A stretch of 64,000 bases of DNA. It comes from AC-51 sp036265325 (GTDB lineage: Bacteria > Actinomycetota > UBA4738 > HRBIN12). Shown piece by piece: positions 33,130-41,681 of this stretch. The position numbers were made by a program, and so were the translations under genes. The stretch spans positions 1-64,000 of the forward strand of contig DATAPH010000046.1 in the NCBI GenBank assembly GCA_036265325.1, in the 5' to 3' direction. A model generated the notes under the pieces. It worked only from the letters and a program-made list of their open reading frames with translations. It had not been told where the DNA came from and made no database searches. Each line of letters starts with the position of its first letter. The first letter of the stretch is position 1.

Positions 33130-35067
33130 GTGAGCCGGCCTCCGGTAGCGATCGTGCGGGGCGAGCCCGGGGTCCTCCCCGGTCTGGGCGTCGCTCGCTC
33201 CCTTGGGCGGCTCGGCGTCCCGATCGCTCTTCTGTACACCCACGCCGATGCCGCGGCGACACGGTCACGCTACGTGTCGGCGCGCTCGGTATGGAACCCG
33301 TTCGACGACCCGTCCGCGGCGGTCGAGATGCTTCGCCGAACGGTCGCCCCGCTGGGCGCAGACGCCGGACTTATCCCGACCGACGACACGATGGCCGTCT
33401 GGGTCGATCGACACGGGGCCGAGCTCCGCGACGCCGGCTTTCGGTTCGCCCAGCAGCCCGGCGGCTTGGTCGAGCGCCTCGTGAGTAAGAGCGCGATGCG
33501 CGACATCGCGACCGACCTCGCGATCCCCACCCCGTCGGTCGAGGTCCCCGACGACTGGAACGAGGCGTTCGAGCTCGCCGAGCGCATCGAGGTTCCGGTC
33601 GTGGTGAAGAAGCGGGAACCGTCGGAAGGGTCCTCGACGCCCAGCGTCGAGATCTTCCAAGACCGAGCGTCGCTGCACCGCGCGCTCGAGCAGCGGGCCG
33701 GATCAGAGACCTGCAACGTCTTGTTCCAAGAGTTCATCCCCGGCGGCTCCTCGTCGGTGTGGATGTGCAACGCGTACTTCGACGACACGTCGTCGTTGGT
33801 CTTCGGTGCGACCGCGCAAAAGATCCGGCAGTGGCGTCCCTACACCGGGTGGACGACGCTGGGTGTCTGCGAGCCGAACTTCGAGGTGCAGGAGCTGACG
33901 GAGCGGCTCGCCAAAGGCACGGGTTACCGGGGCGTGATCGACATCGGCTTCCGGTTCGACGCACGCGACGGTCGGTACCTGCTGTTGGATGTGAACCCGC
34001 GTGTCGGCGCGACGTTCCGACTGTTCGCGGCGCCCGATGGAACCGACGTCGTGCGGGCCATGTACCGCGATCTTGTCGGGGACGAGCCCAGCCGGGCGAC
34101 CGTGCGCGCCGGGCGCCGGTGGATGGTCGAGACCCACGACCTCGCGTCCAGCGTCGCGCATATGCGCGATGGCAGCCTGTCCATCGGCGGATGGCTGTCC
34201 TCCCTCCGTGGCGTCGAGGAGGTCGCGGTGTTCGCGGCGGACGACCCACGCCCGTTCGCGTTCTCGGTCGCCTCCCTGGCCAAGGGTAGGCGGGCGCGGG
34301 CGGCGGGCGCCCGGACGGAACAGGTCCGGGCGATGTTCGATTCGCGACGCGGCTGGTGGGACGAAAGCTATCGAGGGGACGGCCAGCGCGACCGCGTGTA
34401 TCAAGAGCGGCTCAGGCGCGCGATGGATCTCCTGCCGCCTGGTCCGGGTCGTGCGCTCGACCTCGGCACCGGCGCGGGACACGGAGCGGTCGCGCTGGTT
34501 CAGAGCGGGTACGAGGTCGATGCGGTCGACGCCGCCCCGCAGATGGTCGCGACGGCGGTCGCGACCGCGGAAGAGGCGGGCGCCGACGTACGGTGCCTCG
34601 TCGGGGAGGCCGAGCATCTCCCGTTCGACGACGGGACGTTCGAGGTCGTCGCCGCGCTCGGACTCTTGCCGTGGGTGGATGCGCCGGCCGCGCTCGCCGA
34701 GATCGCCCGGGTCCTTCGACCGGGCGGCCGGGCGGTCGTGACGGCCGACAACCGCTGGGGCCTGATCAGGCTTTTCGACCCCTGGCGCAATCCCTTCGTC
34801 CGGGGAGACAAGCGAGGCAAGGGCGTCCGCCGTGCGCGGATGCATACGCGCGCCGATGTCCGCCGCATGGTCGCGGCAACCCCGTTACAGGTCGAGGCCT
34901 GGAGCACGCTCGGCTACGCGCCGATCACGTTCCATTTCCGCCCGGTGTTCGGCGATGCTCGTGGCGGCAGGGTGCATGAGCGCCTGCAGCGACGCTCGGA
35001 TCGCGGAACGCCGATCATCGAGAACCTCGGGGCGCACCACGTCGTGGAGCTCCGTCGGCTCGAGTAG
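33130..35067 (+). CDS. Fused ATP-grasp carboxylate-amine ligase and SAM methyltransferase
   Basis: A 645-residue fusion with a GTG start. Residues 1-395 form an ATP-grasp ligase: a Rossmann-like N-domain (GEPGVLPGLGVARSLGRLG), a nucleotide-binding lysine region (VVVKKREPSEGSSTP) and the metal-binding end LLDVNPRVGATFRL. Such enzymes form an acyl-phosphate and join it to an amine. Residues 420-645 form a class I methyltransferase with motif I ALDLGTGAGHGAVA near 442 and VLRPGGRAVVTADN. The operon position suggests that it ligates and methylates a product of ComA/ComB, for example an amide of sulfolactate; this is inference. Confidence 0.82.
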   Translation: MSRPPVAIVRGEPGVLPGLGVARSLGRLGVPIALLYTHADAAATRSRYVSARSVWNPFDDPSAAVEMLRRTVAPLGADAGLIPTDDTMAVWVDRHGAELRDAGFRFAQQPGGLVERLVSKSAMRDIATDLAIPTPSVEVPDDWNEAFELAERIEVPVVVKKREPSEGSSTPSVEIFQDRASLHRALEQRAGSETCNVLFQEFIPGGSSSVWMCNAYFDDTSSLVFGATAQKIRQWRPYTGWTTLGVCEPNFEVQELTERLAKGTGYRGVIDIGFRFDARDGRYLLLDVNPRVGATFRLFAAPDGTDVVRAMYRDLVGDEPSRATVRAGRRWMVETHDLASSVAHMRDGSLSIGGWLSSLRGVEEVAVFAADDPRPFAFSVASLAKGRRARAAGARTEQVRAMFDSRRGWWDESYRGDGQRDRVYQERLRRAMDLLPPGPGRALDLGTGAGHGAVALVQSGYEVDAVDAAPQMVATAVATAEEAGADVRCLVGEAEHLPFDDGTFEVVAALGLLPWVDAPAALAEIARVLRPGGRAVVTADNRWGLIRLFDPWRNPFVRGDKRGKGVRRARMHTRADVRRMVAATPLQVEAWSTLGYAPITFHFRPVFGDARGGRVHERLQRRSDRGTPIIENLGAHHVVELRRLE

Positions 35068-35090
35068 ACGCCTCGACAGGGCCCCTGCGC

Positions 35091-36182
35091 TTAGGGGGCG
35101 GGGCAGCCCACGAGGGCCTTGCACAGATCGAGTCTGCCGCCGGTCCGAACCTTGCCCGTGAGCGAGGGGAGGGGATCGACGGAGGCGAGGAGCCGGGCCT
35201 TGAGCGCGCTGACCGTGAGGGTCGGATCCTGCGCTAACGCGAGCATCGCCGCGCCCGAGACCGACGGTGCGGCCATCGAGCCTCCGCTGTCGAAGCCGTA
35301 CGTTTCCTCGGGGAGCGTCGAATAGATGTTCACGCCCGGGGCGGCGAGATCGACGGTCGAGGCGCCGTAGTTGGCCTTCGTCCAGAGTCCGTCCTTCTGA
35401 TCCGTCGCCGTGACGCACACCTCGTTCGGTGTCTGATAGGAGCACGGGTACCGGGGGGACGTGTCGACGTTCCTCTTCGTGTTCCCCGCGGCAGCGACGA
35501 AGAGCACGCCCGCGTCGTTGAGGTCCTCCAAGCGGTCTGCCACCGCGGTGCTGGATGCCGTTCCGGCCCACGTCGGCGAGTCGTTCACGACCCGAACGTT
35601 CACGCCTTGGCCGATGATCTGCAGGATCCAGTCGAGCGCCTTGACGAGTTTCCCGTTCGGCCCCTTGTTCGTTGCGCTCACGAACTTCACCGGAAGGATC
35701 GTGGCGTGCCAGTCAACGCCCGCGACCCCGACCCCGTCGTTGCCGGCGGCACCGAGGATCCCCGCCACGTGTGTGCCGTGTCCGAGGTCGTCGCTCGGGT
35801 CGCACGTCGGAACCTTCGGAACGACGTTGTACCCGTGTGTTCCGGCGGCACAGCCGCCGATGCCGCCGGGATTCGTCCAGATGTTCGGCGCGAGATCCGG
35901 GTGATCGAGGTCGACCCCGCTGTCCAGGACCACGACGACGGCCGACGGGTCGCCGGTCGTGAGGGCCCAGGCTTCCGTGGCGTCGATGTCCGCACCGGGC
36001 GTGCCCGTGACGCCGTTTACCGACTGGCCCGTGTTCGCGAGCCCCCATTGGGAACCGAACGACGGATCGTTGGGCACGACGACCTGCGAGGCAAGCGCGG
36101 TCGAGGCGTTCGCAAGGACGATCGCCACTGCGACGGCGACGCCGGACAGCCACCGCCTTCGCGAACCACCGGTTCTGGACAT
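35091..36182 (-). CDS. Secreted subtilisin-family (S8) serine protease
   Basis: A 363-residue protease. A signal peptide spans about 1-32 (ending ALAS). The catalytic triad is Asp87 (VVVLDSGVD), His135 (GHGTHVAGI) and Ser302 (GGSMAAPSVSG); the oxyanion Asn is in VAAAGN (234). There is little or no propeptide before the catalytic domain, and a C-terminal pair of cysteines. The start has AAGGAGC five bases upstream. It is convergent with the ComA operon. Confidence 0.93.
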   Translation of the reverse strand: MSRTGGSRRRWLSGVAVAVAIVLANASTALASQVVVPNDPSFGSQWGLANTGQSVNGVTGTPGADIDATEAWALTTGDPSAVVVVLDSGVDLDHPDLAPNIWTNPGGIGGCAAGTHGYNVVPKVPTCDPSDDLGHGTHVAGILGAAGNDGVGVAGVDWHATILPVKFVSATNKGPNGKLVKALDWILQIIGQGVNVRVVNDSPTWAGTASSTAVADRLEDLNDAGVLFVAAAGNTKRNVDTSPRYPCSYQTPNEVCVTATDQKDGLWTKANYGASTVDLAAPGVNIYSTLPEETYGFDSGGSMAAPSVSGAAMLALAQDPTLTVSALKARLLASVDPLPSLTGKVRTGGRLDLCKALVGCPAP

Positions 36183-36297
36183 CCTTGCTCCTTCAAAGCG
36201 CCTGACGCGCAGTGCTAAAGGCTGACAAAGTACGAACCGAGTCGATGGAACAACTGGCAGGTCGATCCGGTTCCGCGGAAGGATAACCTATCCCGCC

Positions 36298-36315
36298 GTA
36301 GCCCGAAAGGGCTAC
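36298..36315 (+). promoter_or_regulatory. GNRA-capped hairpin upstream of the first AP-superfamily gene
   Basis: A perfect stem GTAGCCC / GGGCTAC closed by a GAAA tetraloop, 26 bases before the GTG at 36342. It may be a leader element; I could not match it to a known riboswitch. Confidence 0.35.
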
Positions 36316-36341
36316 ATGAGGCAACACCGGCAGGGGGAACT

Positions 36342-37904
36342 GTGGCACAACGGGTACTGGTGGTCGGGTGGGACGGCGCCGATTGGGAAATCGTCGATGA
36401 CCTCCTCGGTCGCGGCCTGCTGCCGAACCTTCAGGCGATGCTCGAGGAGGGTGGTCGAGGGACGCTCCGTTCGTCGATCCCTTCGCAATCGTGGTCGGCA
36501 TGGACCTCGTTCCTCACCGGGTACCACCCGGCCACCCACGGCGTCTGGGACTTCGTGGAACGCGATCCGACCGATCCCGACCGCCGTCTGCCCGTTTCGT
36601 CTACATCGATCAGGCAACCGACGTTCCTTGACCGGCTCTCGGTCGCCGGGATCGAGGTCCGCGCCGCGAACATCCCGGTGACGTTCCCGCCATGGGACCT
36701 GAACGGACGGATGATCGGCGGGGTGGCGGTCCCCAAGGGATCGCGCTTCGTCACGCCGCGCGAGTGGGCAGCCGAGCTCGAACGCGTCGCCCCCTTCCCG
36801 CTGAACGGGATGGAGTGGATGCGGTACGAGGATCGACCGGAGGCGCTCGTCGGCGAAGGGCGTTCGCTCGTCGAGGAGCGCCTGGCGTCGTTCGAAGCTC
36901 TCCTGGAGGGATCGTGGCAGGTCGCCGTTTGCGTCTTCGTCGAGCCCGACCGTCTCCAGCACCCGTTGGGCGCCTATCTGCTGCCATCCCATCCGCGCTA
37001 CGGGGCTCTTGCCGACTCGGCGATCGCGGACGGTCTTCGTGGGGCCTATGCGTCCGTCGATACCGCGCTTGGACAACTCCGGCGCGCCGCGGGCCCCGAC
37101 GCGTTGACGATCGTCCTGTCCGACCACGGGTTCCGCCCGATCGCGCATCTGGTTGGGTTGAACCGCCTGTTGCAGACCCTTGGGTTCGCCTCGGCCGGGT
37201 CGCACGGCGAGATGGCGCGCTCCCTGCGCACATGGGCGCCCGTACGGAAGGTCGCGCGGTCGCGCCTCGGACATCGATTGAAGCGGAACATCCGGGCGCC
37301 CTCGACGCTGGACTGGGGGAAGACGGCCGCCTATCCCGCCGGAACCGGTGGCGCCGTCTCGATCAACCTGAAGGGCCGCGAGATCCACGGGACGGTCGAG
37401 CCCGCCGACTATGAACGCGTCCGCGCCGAGGTGGCGCAGGCGTTGCTCGACTACCGAGACCCGAGCACCGGGACGCACCCCATCGCGAAGGTCTTGCTCC
37501 GCGAAGACCTACCTGGCGGCGACCGCCTCGACCTTGCGCCCGATCTGATGGCGCGGCCCTCGCCCCTGTGGACGCTGGGCAACATCGGACAGGTGACGTC
37601 GGACGCGACATGGCCCTCAGGTGATCACAGGCAGGAAGGCATCCTGATCGCGTCGCACGCGATGACACCTGACCTCGGGGCACCGTCGATCGTGGACATC
37701 GCACCCACGCTCCTGGCGACCCAGGGTCTCACCGTTCCCGCCCTCGATGGAACGCCGATCCGGGGGATCGTGGGCGAGGACCTTTCGCTCGACGAGCAGG
37801 GTGATGACGCCGCGCCTGCGGTCCGCTCGACGGTCGGCGATCTCGACGACGAGGAGCAGGATGAGATCGCCAGCCACCTCCGAGATCTCGGCTACATCGA
37901 GTGA
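36342..37904 (+). CDS. Alkaline-phosphatase-superfamily phosphodiesterase/phosphotransferase, copy 1
   Basis: A 520-residue protein with no signal peptide; start GTG after GGGGGA. The metal-site start is VVGWDGADW (Asp11). The nucleophile position is Ser50 in IPSQSWSAWTSFLTG, where the family usually has Thr. Further metal motifs are EPDRLQHP and LSDHGFRP, with a late GDHRQEGI histidine. No sulfatase CxPxR motif is present. It ends in HLRDLGYIE, like its paralogues at 44180 and 55004. Possible roles are transfer or removal of phosphate-linked groups on glycan intermediates; the substrate is unknown. Confidence 0.85.
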   Translation: MAQRVLVVGWDGADWEIVDDLLGRGLLPNLQAMLEEGGRGTLRSSIPSQSWSAWTSFLTGYHPATHGVWDFVERDPTDPDRRLPVSSTSIRQPTFLDRLSVAGIEVRAANIPVTFPPWDLNGRMIGGVAVPKGSRFVTPREWAAELERVAPFPLNGMEWMRYEDRPEALVGEGRSLVEERLASFEALLEGSWQVAVCVFVEPDRLQHPLGAYLLPSHPRYGALADSAIADGLRGAYASVDTALGQLRRAAGPDALTIVLSDHGFRPIAHLVGLNRLLQTLGFASAGSHGEMARSLRTWAPVRKVARSRLGHRLKRNIRAPSTLDWGKTAAYPAGTGGAVSINLKGREIHGTVEPADYERVRAEVAQALLDYRDPSTGTHPIAKVLLREDLPGGDRLDLAPDLMARPSPLWTLGNIGQVTSDATWPSGDHRQEGILIASHAMTPDLGAPSIVDIAPTLLATQGLTVPALDGTPIRGIVGEDLSLDEQGDDAAPAVRSTVGDLDDEEQDEIASHLRDLGYIE

Positions 37905-37920
37905 CGACGTAGGTCTTTGC

Positions 37921-37936
37921 GCCGGACGGGTCCGGC
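37921..37936. terminator. Hairpin between convergent genes
   Basis: Inverted repeat GCCGGA-CGGG-TCCGGC in the 49-base gap between the AP-superfamily gene and the phosphoesterase gene. It can fold on either strand and may end both transcripts. Confidence 0.4.
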
Positions 37937-37953
37937 CCCTCGGCGTGGCCGTC

Positions 37954-39462
37954 TCAGCCGTGCAGGATGTCGGCCGCCGTCGTCGGGATACCGCAGGCGT
38001 CGCCGCACTTGGGCGGCACGATGGGGTACGGCTTGAGGATCACCGGCTTCAGTGGTTGTTGACCGAAGTCGAACTCCTTCGCGAGGTCACCAAGTCCCTT
38101 GACGTCTTCGCGAACCGTTGGCCTCGGGTCCGGCCGGCCATCCGTCTTCGGGTCGACGCGCTGGCCGTTCAGGAACACGTCTTCGATGAACTTCAGATAC
38201 GCGTCGAAGCTCAGCGTCTGATGATCGATGGTCCCGGCCTTCGCGTACGGACTGATCAGCATGCCTGGGACGCGCAGACCGTAGCCCAAGGCATCGACCG
38301 TCGGCGGGACGACATGGTCGTAGAAGCCGCCCCAGTCATCCCATGTGAGGAAGATCGCGGTCGAGTCCCAGGACGAGCTCTTGCCGATCGCGTTCACGAT
38401 GTCCGTCACCCACGCCTGCCCGTCGCTGATCCTGTTCCCCGGCGGGTGCTCGCTGTGCTTGATGTCGGGCACGATCCACGACACCGCGGGCAAGGTGTTG
38501 TTCTTCACCGCTGAGTAGAAGTTGCTGATCGTGGTGATGTTGCCGAGCTGGTTGTCGTCGTGGACCGTCTGGAAATCCGGGAGGGGGTTCCAGATCTCGG
38601 GCGTGCCAACGGTGTTCGAGCAGTCGTTGTTGCAGTCGTTCACCGTGTGATCGCCCGTGTAATACGCCCAGGAAACGTTGCTCTTGGCCAACAGGTACGT
38701 GAGGTCGGTCCACTGGTACGAGTTGACGTCCTTGCCCTGATACTGCGCTGAGCGGTCCACGTCGACGAAGCCGTTGGAACTCGTGCAGTGGTCCGCGGAC
38801 GTCGGCGGATGACACTCGGCTGACCAGCCCGAGACCGCGAAGAGGTGGGCCGGCTCGCTCCAGCCTTGGTTCGACTGGAACAGGCGGTCTTGCAGCACGA
38901 ACCGCTTGGCATACGTCCAATAGTTCGGGATCGTCGACGCGTCGTGATAGGAGACGACGTCCGGTTGTGACCGGTTCTGGACGCACACCTTCGCCGTCGG
39001 GTTCTTCTTGCAGTAGATGCCGGACTTGTTCCACGTGGTGATGAACCCGTCCATCTTGCCGCCGTTGATGTCGCTCTTCGCCGCTGCGTTCGTGTGCGGG
39101 CCGCCCTGGCTGATGTCCTCGGTCGTCAGCCACGGCCGCGTGCATCCTTGGGCGACTTCCGGGTTCGGGATGCAGACCGTCGGTTGACCGTTCTTCATGG
39201 GGATCCCGTTTGCGCCGGGGAACGTGCCGAAGTACTGGTCGAACGAGCGGTTCTCCTGCATCACGATGACGATGTGCTGCAGTTTGCCGCCGCTCGGGTC
39301 GGTCGAGCTCACGGGACGATCGGCGGGTGCCGATGAGGACGCCGGCACGTCGCCGGACCGGGTGGCGATGGACGGACCGCCGCTCGTGCAGGCGACGAGT
39401 GCGATCGCCGCGATCGTGGTCGCGAGGAGGAGCGTTCGGCGGATCGAGGGCACGGCGGACAT
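37954..39462 (-). CDS. Lipoprotein phosphoesterase (phospholipase C / acid phosphatase family)
   Basis: A 502-residue protein from ATG 39462, preceded by GGAGAG. A lipoprotein signal ends at Cys25 (AIALVACTSGG). The phosphoesterase family motifs are MQENRSFDQYFGTFPG near the N-terminus, SNQGWSEPAHLFAVSG, and TWDDWGGFYDHVVPP. It acts outside the membrane on phosphate esters, possibly phospholipids. An in-frame upstream extension to 39561 was rejected because the lipobox fits the shorter form. Confidence 0.87.
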   Translation of the reverse strand: MSAVPSIRRTLLLATTIAAIALVACTSGGPSIATRSGDVPASSSAPADRPVSSTDPSGGKLQHIVIVMQENRSFDQYFGTFPGANGIPMKNGQPTVCIPNPEVAQGCTRPWLTTEDISQGGPHTNAAAKSDINGGKMDGFITTWNKSGIYCKKNPTAKVCVQNRSQPDVVSYHDASTIPNYWTYAKRFVLQDRLFQSNQGWSEPAHLFAVSGWSAECHPPTSADHCTSSNGFVDVDRSAQYQGKDVNSYQWTDLTYLLAKSNVSWAYYTGDHTVNDCNNDCSNTVGTPEIWNPLPDFQTVHDDNQLGNITTISNFYSAVKNNTLPAVSWIVPDIKHSEHPPGNRISDGQAWVTDIVNAIGKSSSWDSTAIFLTWDDWGGFYDHVVPPTVDALGYGLRVPGMLISPYAKAGTIDHQTLSFDAYLKFIEDVFLNGQRVDPKTDGRPDPRPTVREDVKGLGDLAKEFDFGQQPLKPVILKPYPIVPPKCGDACGIPTTAADILHG

Positions 39463-39628
39463 CAGCGGGAGCTCTCCTTCATCGCTGGGGGTCCACGAGC
39501 ATAGCGACCCAGGACGCGCCGACGGTACGGCCGGATGGCCCCTCATCGTGCGGACGTCCATCCGGCCTACGCCGAACGCCCGCGCTTGATGTGGCCTCTT
39601 GCATCGTCCATCCGGAGATCGCGCCGTC

Positions 39629-39634
39629 TAGCAT
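39629..39634 (+). promoter_or_regulatory. -10 box of sulfotransferase 1, leaderless type
   Basis: TAGCAT ends 8 bases before the ATG at 39643; no Shine-Dalgarno is seen. Confidence 0.4.
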
Positions 39635-39642
39635 GTACCGCC

Positions 39643-40593
39643 ATGCCCAACGCCAACCGGAGCTATCTGTTCATCGTCGGCACCGGCCGATGTGGTTCGA
39701 CGCTCGTCCAAGAGTTGATCGCGCGCCATCGGCACGTCGGCTTCATCTCGAACGTCGACTCGACGCTCGGCGCGTTCGACCCGAAGGGTCGGGCGAATCG
39801 CTTCCTCTACGGATCCACCCCATCGGGCCTCGGGCGACGTGACCGCTCCTACCTCAAGTCGTTGCGATTCACGCTCGGCGAGCGCGTCCACTTCGGGCCT
39901 TCCGAGGCGTACAAGATCATCCGCCGCCAGATCGGCCCGACGATCTCCGAGCCGTTCCGCGATCTGACGGAAGCTGACGTGACCCCATGGCTCGCGGCGA
40001 GGTTCCGGACATTCTTCGAAGAGCGCGCCGAGGCGCAAGACGCGAGTGTCTTCATGCACAAGTTCACGGGGTGGCCGCGAGCTCGGTTCATCGACGCCGT
40101 GATGCCGAACGCCAGGTTCTTGCACATCGTGCGTGACGGCCGGGCGGTCGCAAGTTCGATCGTGCAACGGCCGTGGTGGAAGGGCTACCTCGGCGTGCCC
40201 GGCTGGGGCTTCGGCGAGCTCCCGGACGACCTTCGCGAGATCTGGGAACGGTCCGACCGTTCGCTGATCGTCCTCGCCGGCCTCGAGTGGCGCATCCTGA
40301 TGGACGCGTTCGATGCGACGGCGGCCGCCGTCGACGACGACCGATGGCTGGAGCTTCGCTACGAGGACATCGTTGCCGATCCTCGCCCGCATTGGGACCG
40401 GATCCTCGAGCACGCCGGACTGCCGTGGGACGCGGAGTTCGAGGCGGCCTTCCAGCAGTACCCCGTTGCCACGTCGAGGCGTCAGGCCTTCCGACGCGAT
40501 CTCACCGAGACACAAGTGACCCAGCTTGAGGATGCGATCGGCGACCACCTGCGGGCGCGAGGGTACGAGGTCGGAGCGTCGCAAGACGGATAG
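39643..40593 (+). CDS. PAPS-dependent sulfotransferase, copy 1
   Basis: A 316-residue cytoplasmic sulfotransferase. The 5'-phosphosulfate loop is VGTGRCGSTLVQELI (about 12-26). The 3'-phosphate site is HIVRDGRAVASSIV near residue 165, with a later ELRYEDIVADP block. It transfers sulfate from PAPS to a hydroxyl or amine, here probably on a sugar or lipid-linked glycan. It lies between the lipoprotein phosphoesterase and the glycosyltransferase genes. Confidence 0.87.
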   Translation: MPNANRSYLFIVGTGRCGSTLVQELIARHRHVGFISNVDSTLGAFDPKGRANRFLYGSTPSGLGRRDRSYLKSLRFTLGERVHFGPSEAYKIIRRQIGPTISEPFRDLTEADVTPWLAARFRTFFEERAEAQDASVFMHKFTGWPRARFIDAVMPNARFLHIVRDGRAVASSIVQRPWWKGYLGVPGWGFGELPDDLREIWERSDRSLIVLAGLEWRILMDAFDATAAAVDDDRWLELRYEDIVADPRPHWDRILEHAGLPWDAEFEAAFQQYPVATSRRQAFRRDLTETQVTQLEDAIGDHLRARGYEVGASQDG

Positions 40594-40619
40594 CGGAAGG
40601 CCGTCACGGCTGGGGGAGA

Positions 40620-41681
40620 TTAGGTCGCCTGTTGCTCGGCAGCGACGCTGTCGACGGAACGCGTCGATCCCGGAGCGAGGAGCCCTCGCCAGAACCCGAG
40701 ACCCCACGACACGTGCATGGTGATGATTGCCGCGGCCACGGCCGGCGCATCGCGCATGTCGGCCGCGGTCCGAGCCGCCGAGATCGCTGAGATCGCCACG
40801 AACGCGACGTAGACGCCCGCGATCGCCAGGGCGAGCCACGGCGCAAGGATCAGGACGGCGAGCCACGGGACGGCGCCCGCGACGAGCAGCGGCGCGGCGA
40901 GGTGGCGGATCTGGATGGAGCGCGGGTGGAGGCGGACGACGTCGGCCTTCCCGCGCCCGTACCGGAAGTACTGGCGTGCGAGGTCGCGCAGGGTCTCTCG
41001 CGAACGCCACTGGACGCGCACGGCCGGGTCGAGCAGAAGCGGCTTCCCGTCGAGACGGATCCGATGGTCCATCTCGTAGTCCTCGTTCGCCACCAGGTCC
41101 TCGTTCCAACCGCCCAGCGAACGGAGCAGGTCGACCGGATAGGCCCCGAACGGAACGTGATCCGTCTCTTGAGGCTGCGATGCGTAGTGGTACGCCGAAT
41201 TCCCGACGCCGGCCCGTGAGCCGAGCGCCGCGGCGATCGCTCGACCTCGCCGCGTCTCGCCCGCCCCGTCCTTGCGCGCGCCGACGCCGCCCCAGCGACC
41301 GGTTCGAAGGTGTCCGACGAGCACGCGGACATAGTTCGGTGGGACGGTCGAATGCGCGTCCACCCGGACGAGCCACCGTCCGCGCGCCGAGGCGAGTCCG
41401 ACATTCAACGAGATGGGGATCGCGCCCGCTGGATTCGACAGCAGGTCGATGCGGGCATCAGAGGCCTGCGCGGCGCGCACGAGTTCGACCGTCCGGTCGC
41501 GCGACCCGCCGTCGACGACGACGATCTGCAGCGTCCCGTAGTCCTGTGCGCGCACCGACGCGAGGCATCCCTCGATCGAGGACTCCTCATCGCGAACCGG
41601 GATCACGATCGTGACGAGCTCGTCGCGCTGGGGTGGTGTTGAGGCGTCCGCGCGTTCGGCCTCGGTGCCCTCGAAGCGCAC
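40620..41681 (-). CDS. Family 2 glycosyltransferase
   Basis: A 353-residue membrane-associated GT-A enzyme. It has the nucleotide-sugar start VTIVIPVRDEESSIEGCLAS, the metal motif VRVDAHS, and the acceptor region NEDYEMDHRI. Two or three C-terminal hydrophobic helices lie between about 265 and 335. GTG 41681 overlaps the stop of the upstream sugar transferase (TAGTG), so the two are translated together. A longer upstream reading to 41753 would run inside that gene and is not used. Confidence 0.88.
   Translation of the reverse strand: MRFEGTEAERADASTPPQRDELVTIVIPVRDEESSIEGCLASVRAQDYGTLQIVVVDGGSRDRTVELVRAAQASDARIDLLSNPAGAIPISLNVGLASARGRWLVRVDAHSTVPPNYVRVLVGHLRTGRWGGVGARKDGAGETRRGRAIAAALGSRAGVGNSAYHYASQPQETDHVPFGAYPVDLLRSLGGWNEDLVANEDYEMDHRIRLDGKPLLLDPAVRVQWRSRETLRDLARQYFRYGRGKADVVRLHPRSIQIRHLAAPLLVAGAVPWLAVLILAPWLALAIAGVYVAFVAISAISAARTAADMRDAPAVAAAIITMHVSWGLGFWRGLLAPGSTRSVDSVAAEQQAT

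Noticed and set aside
36183..36341. Possible c-di-GMP or other riboswitch before the first AP-superfamily gene
   Set aside because: A GAAA-capped stem is present, but the conserved core sequences of known classes could not be found by eye; reported only as a hairpin.
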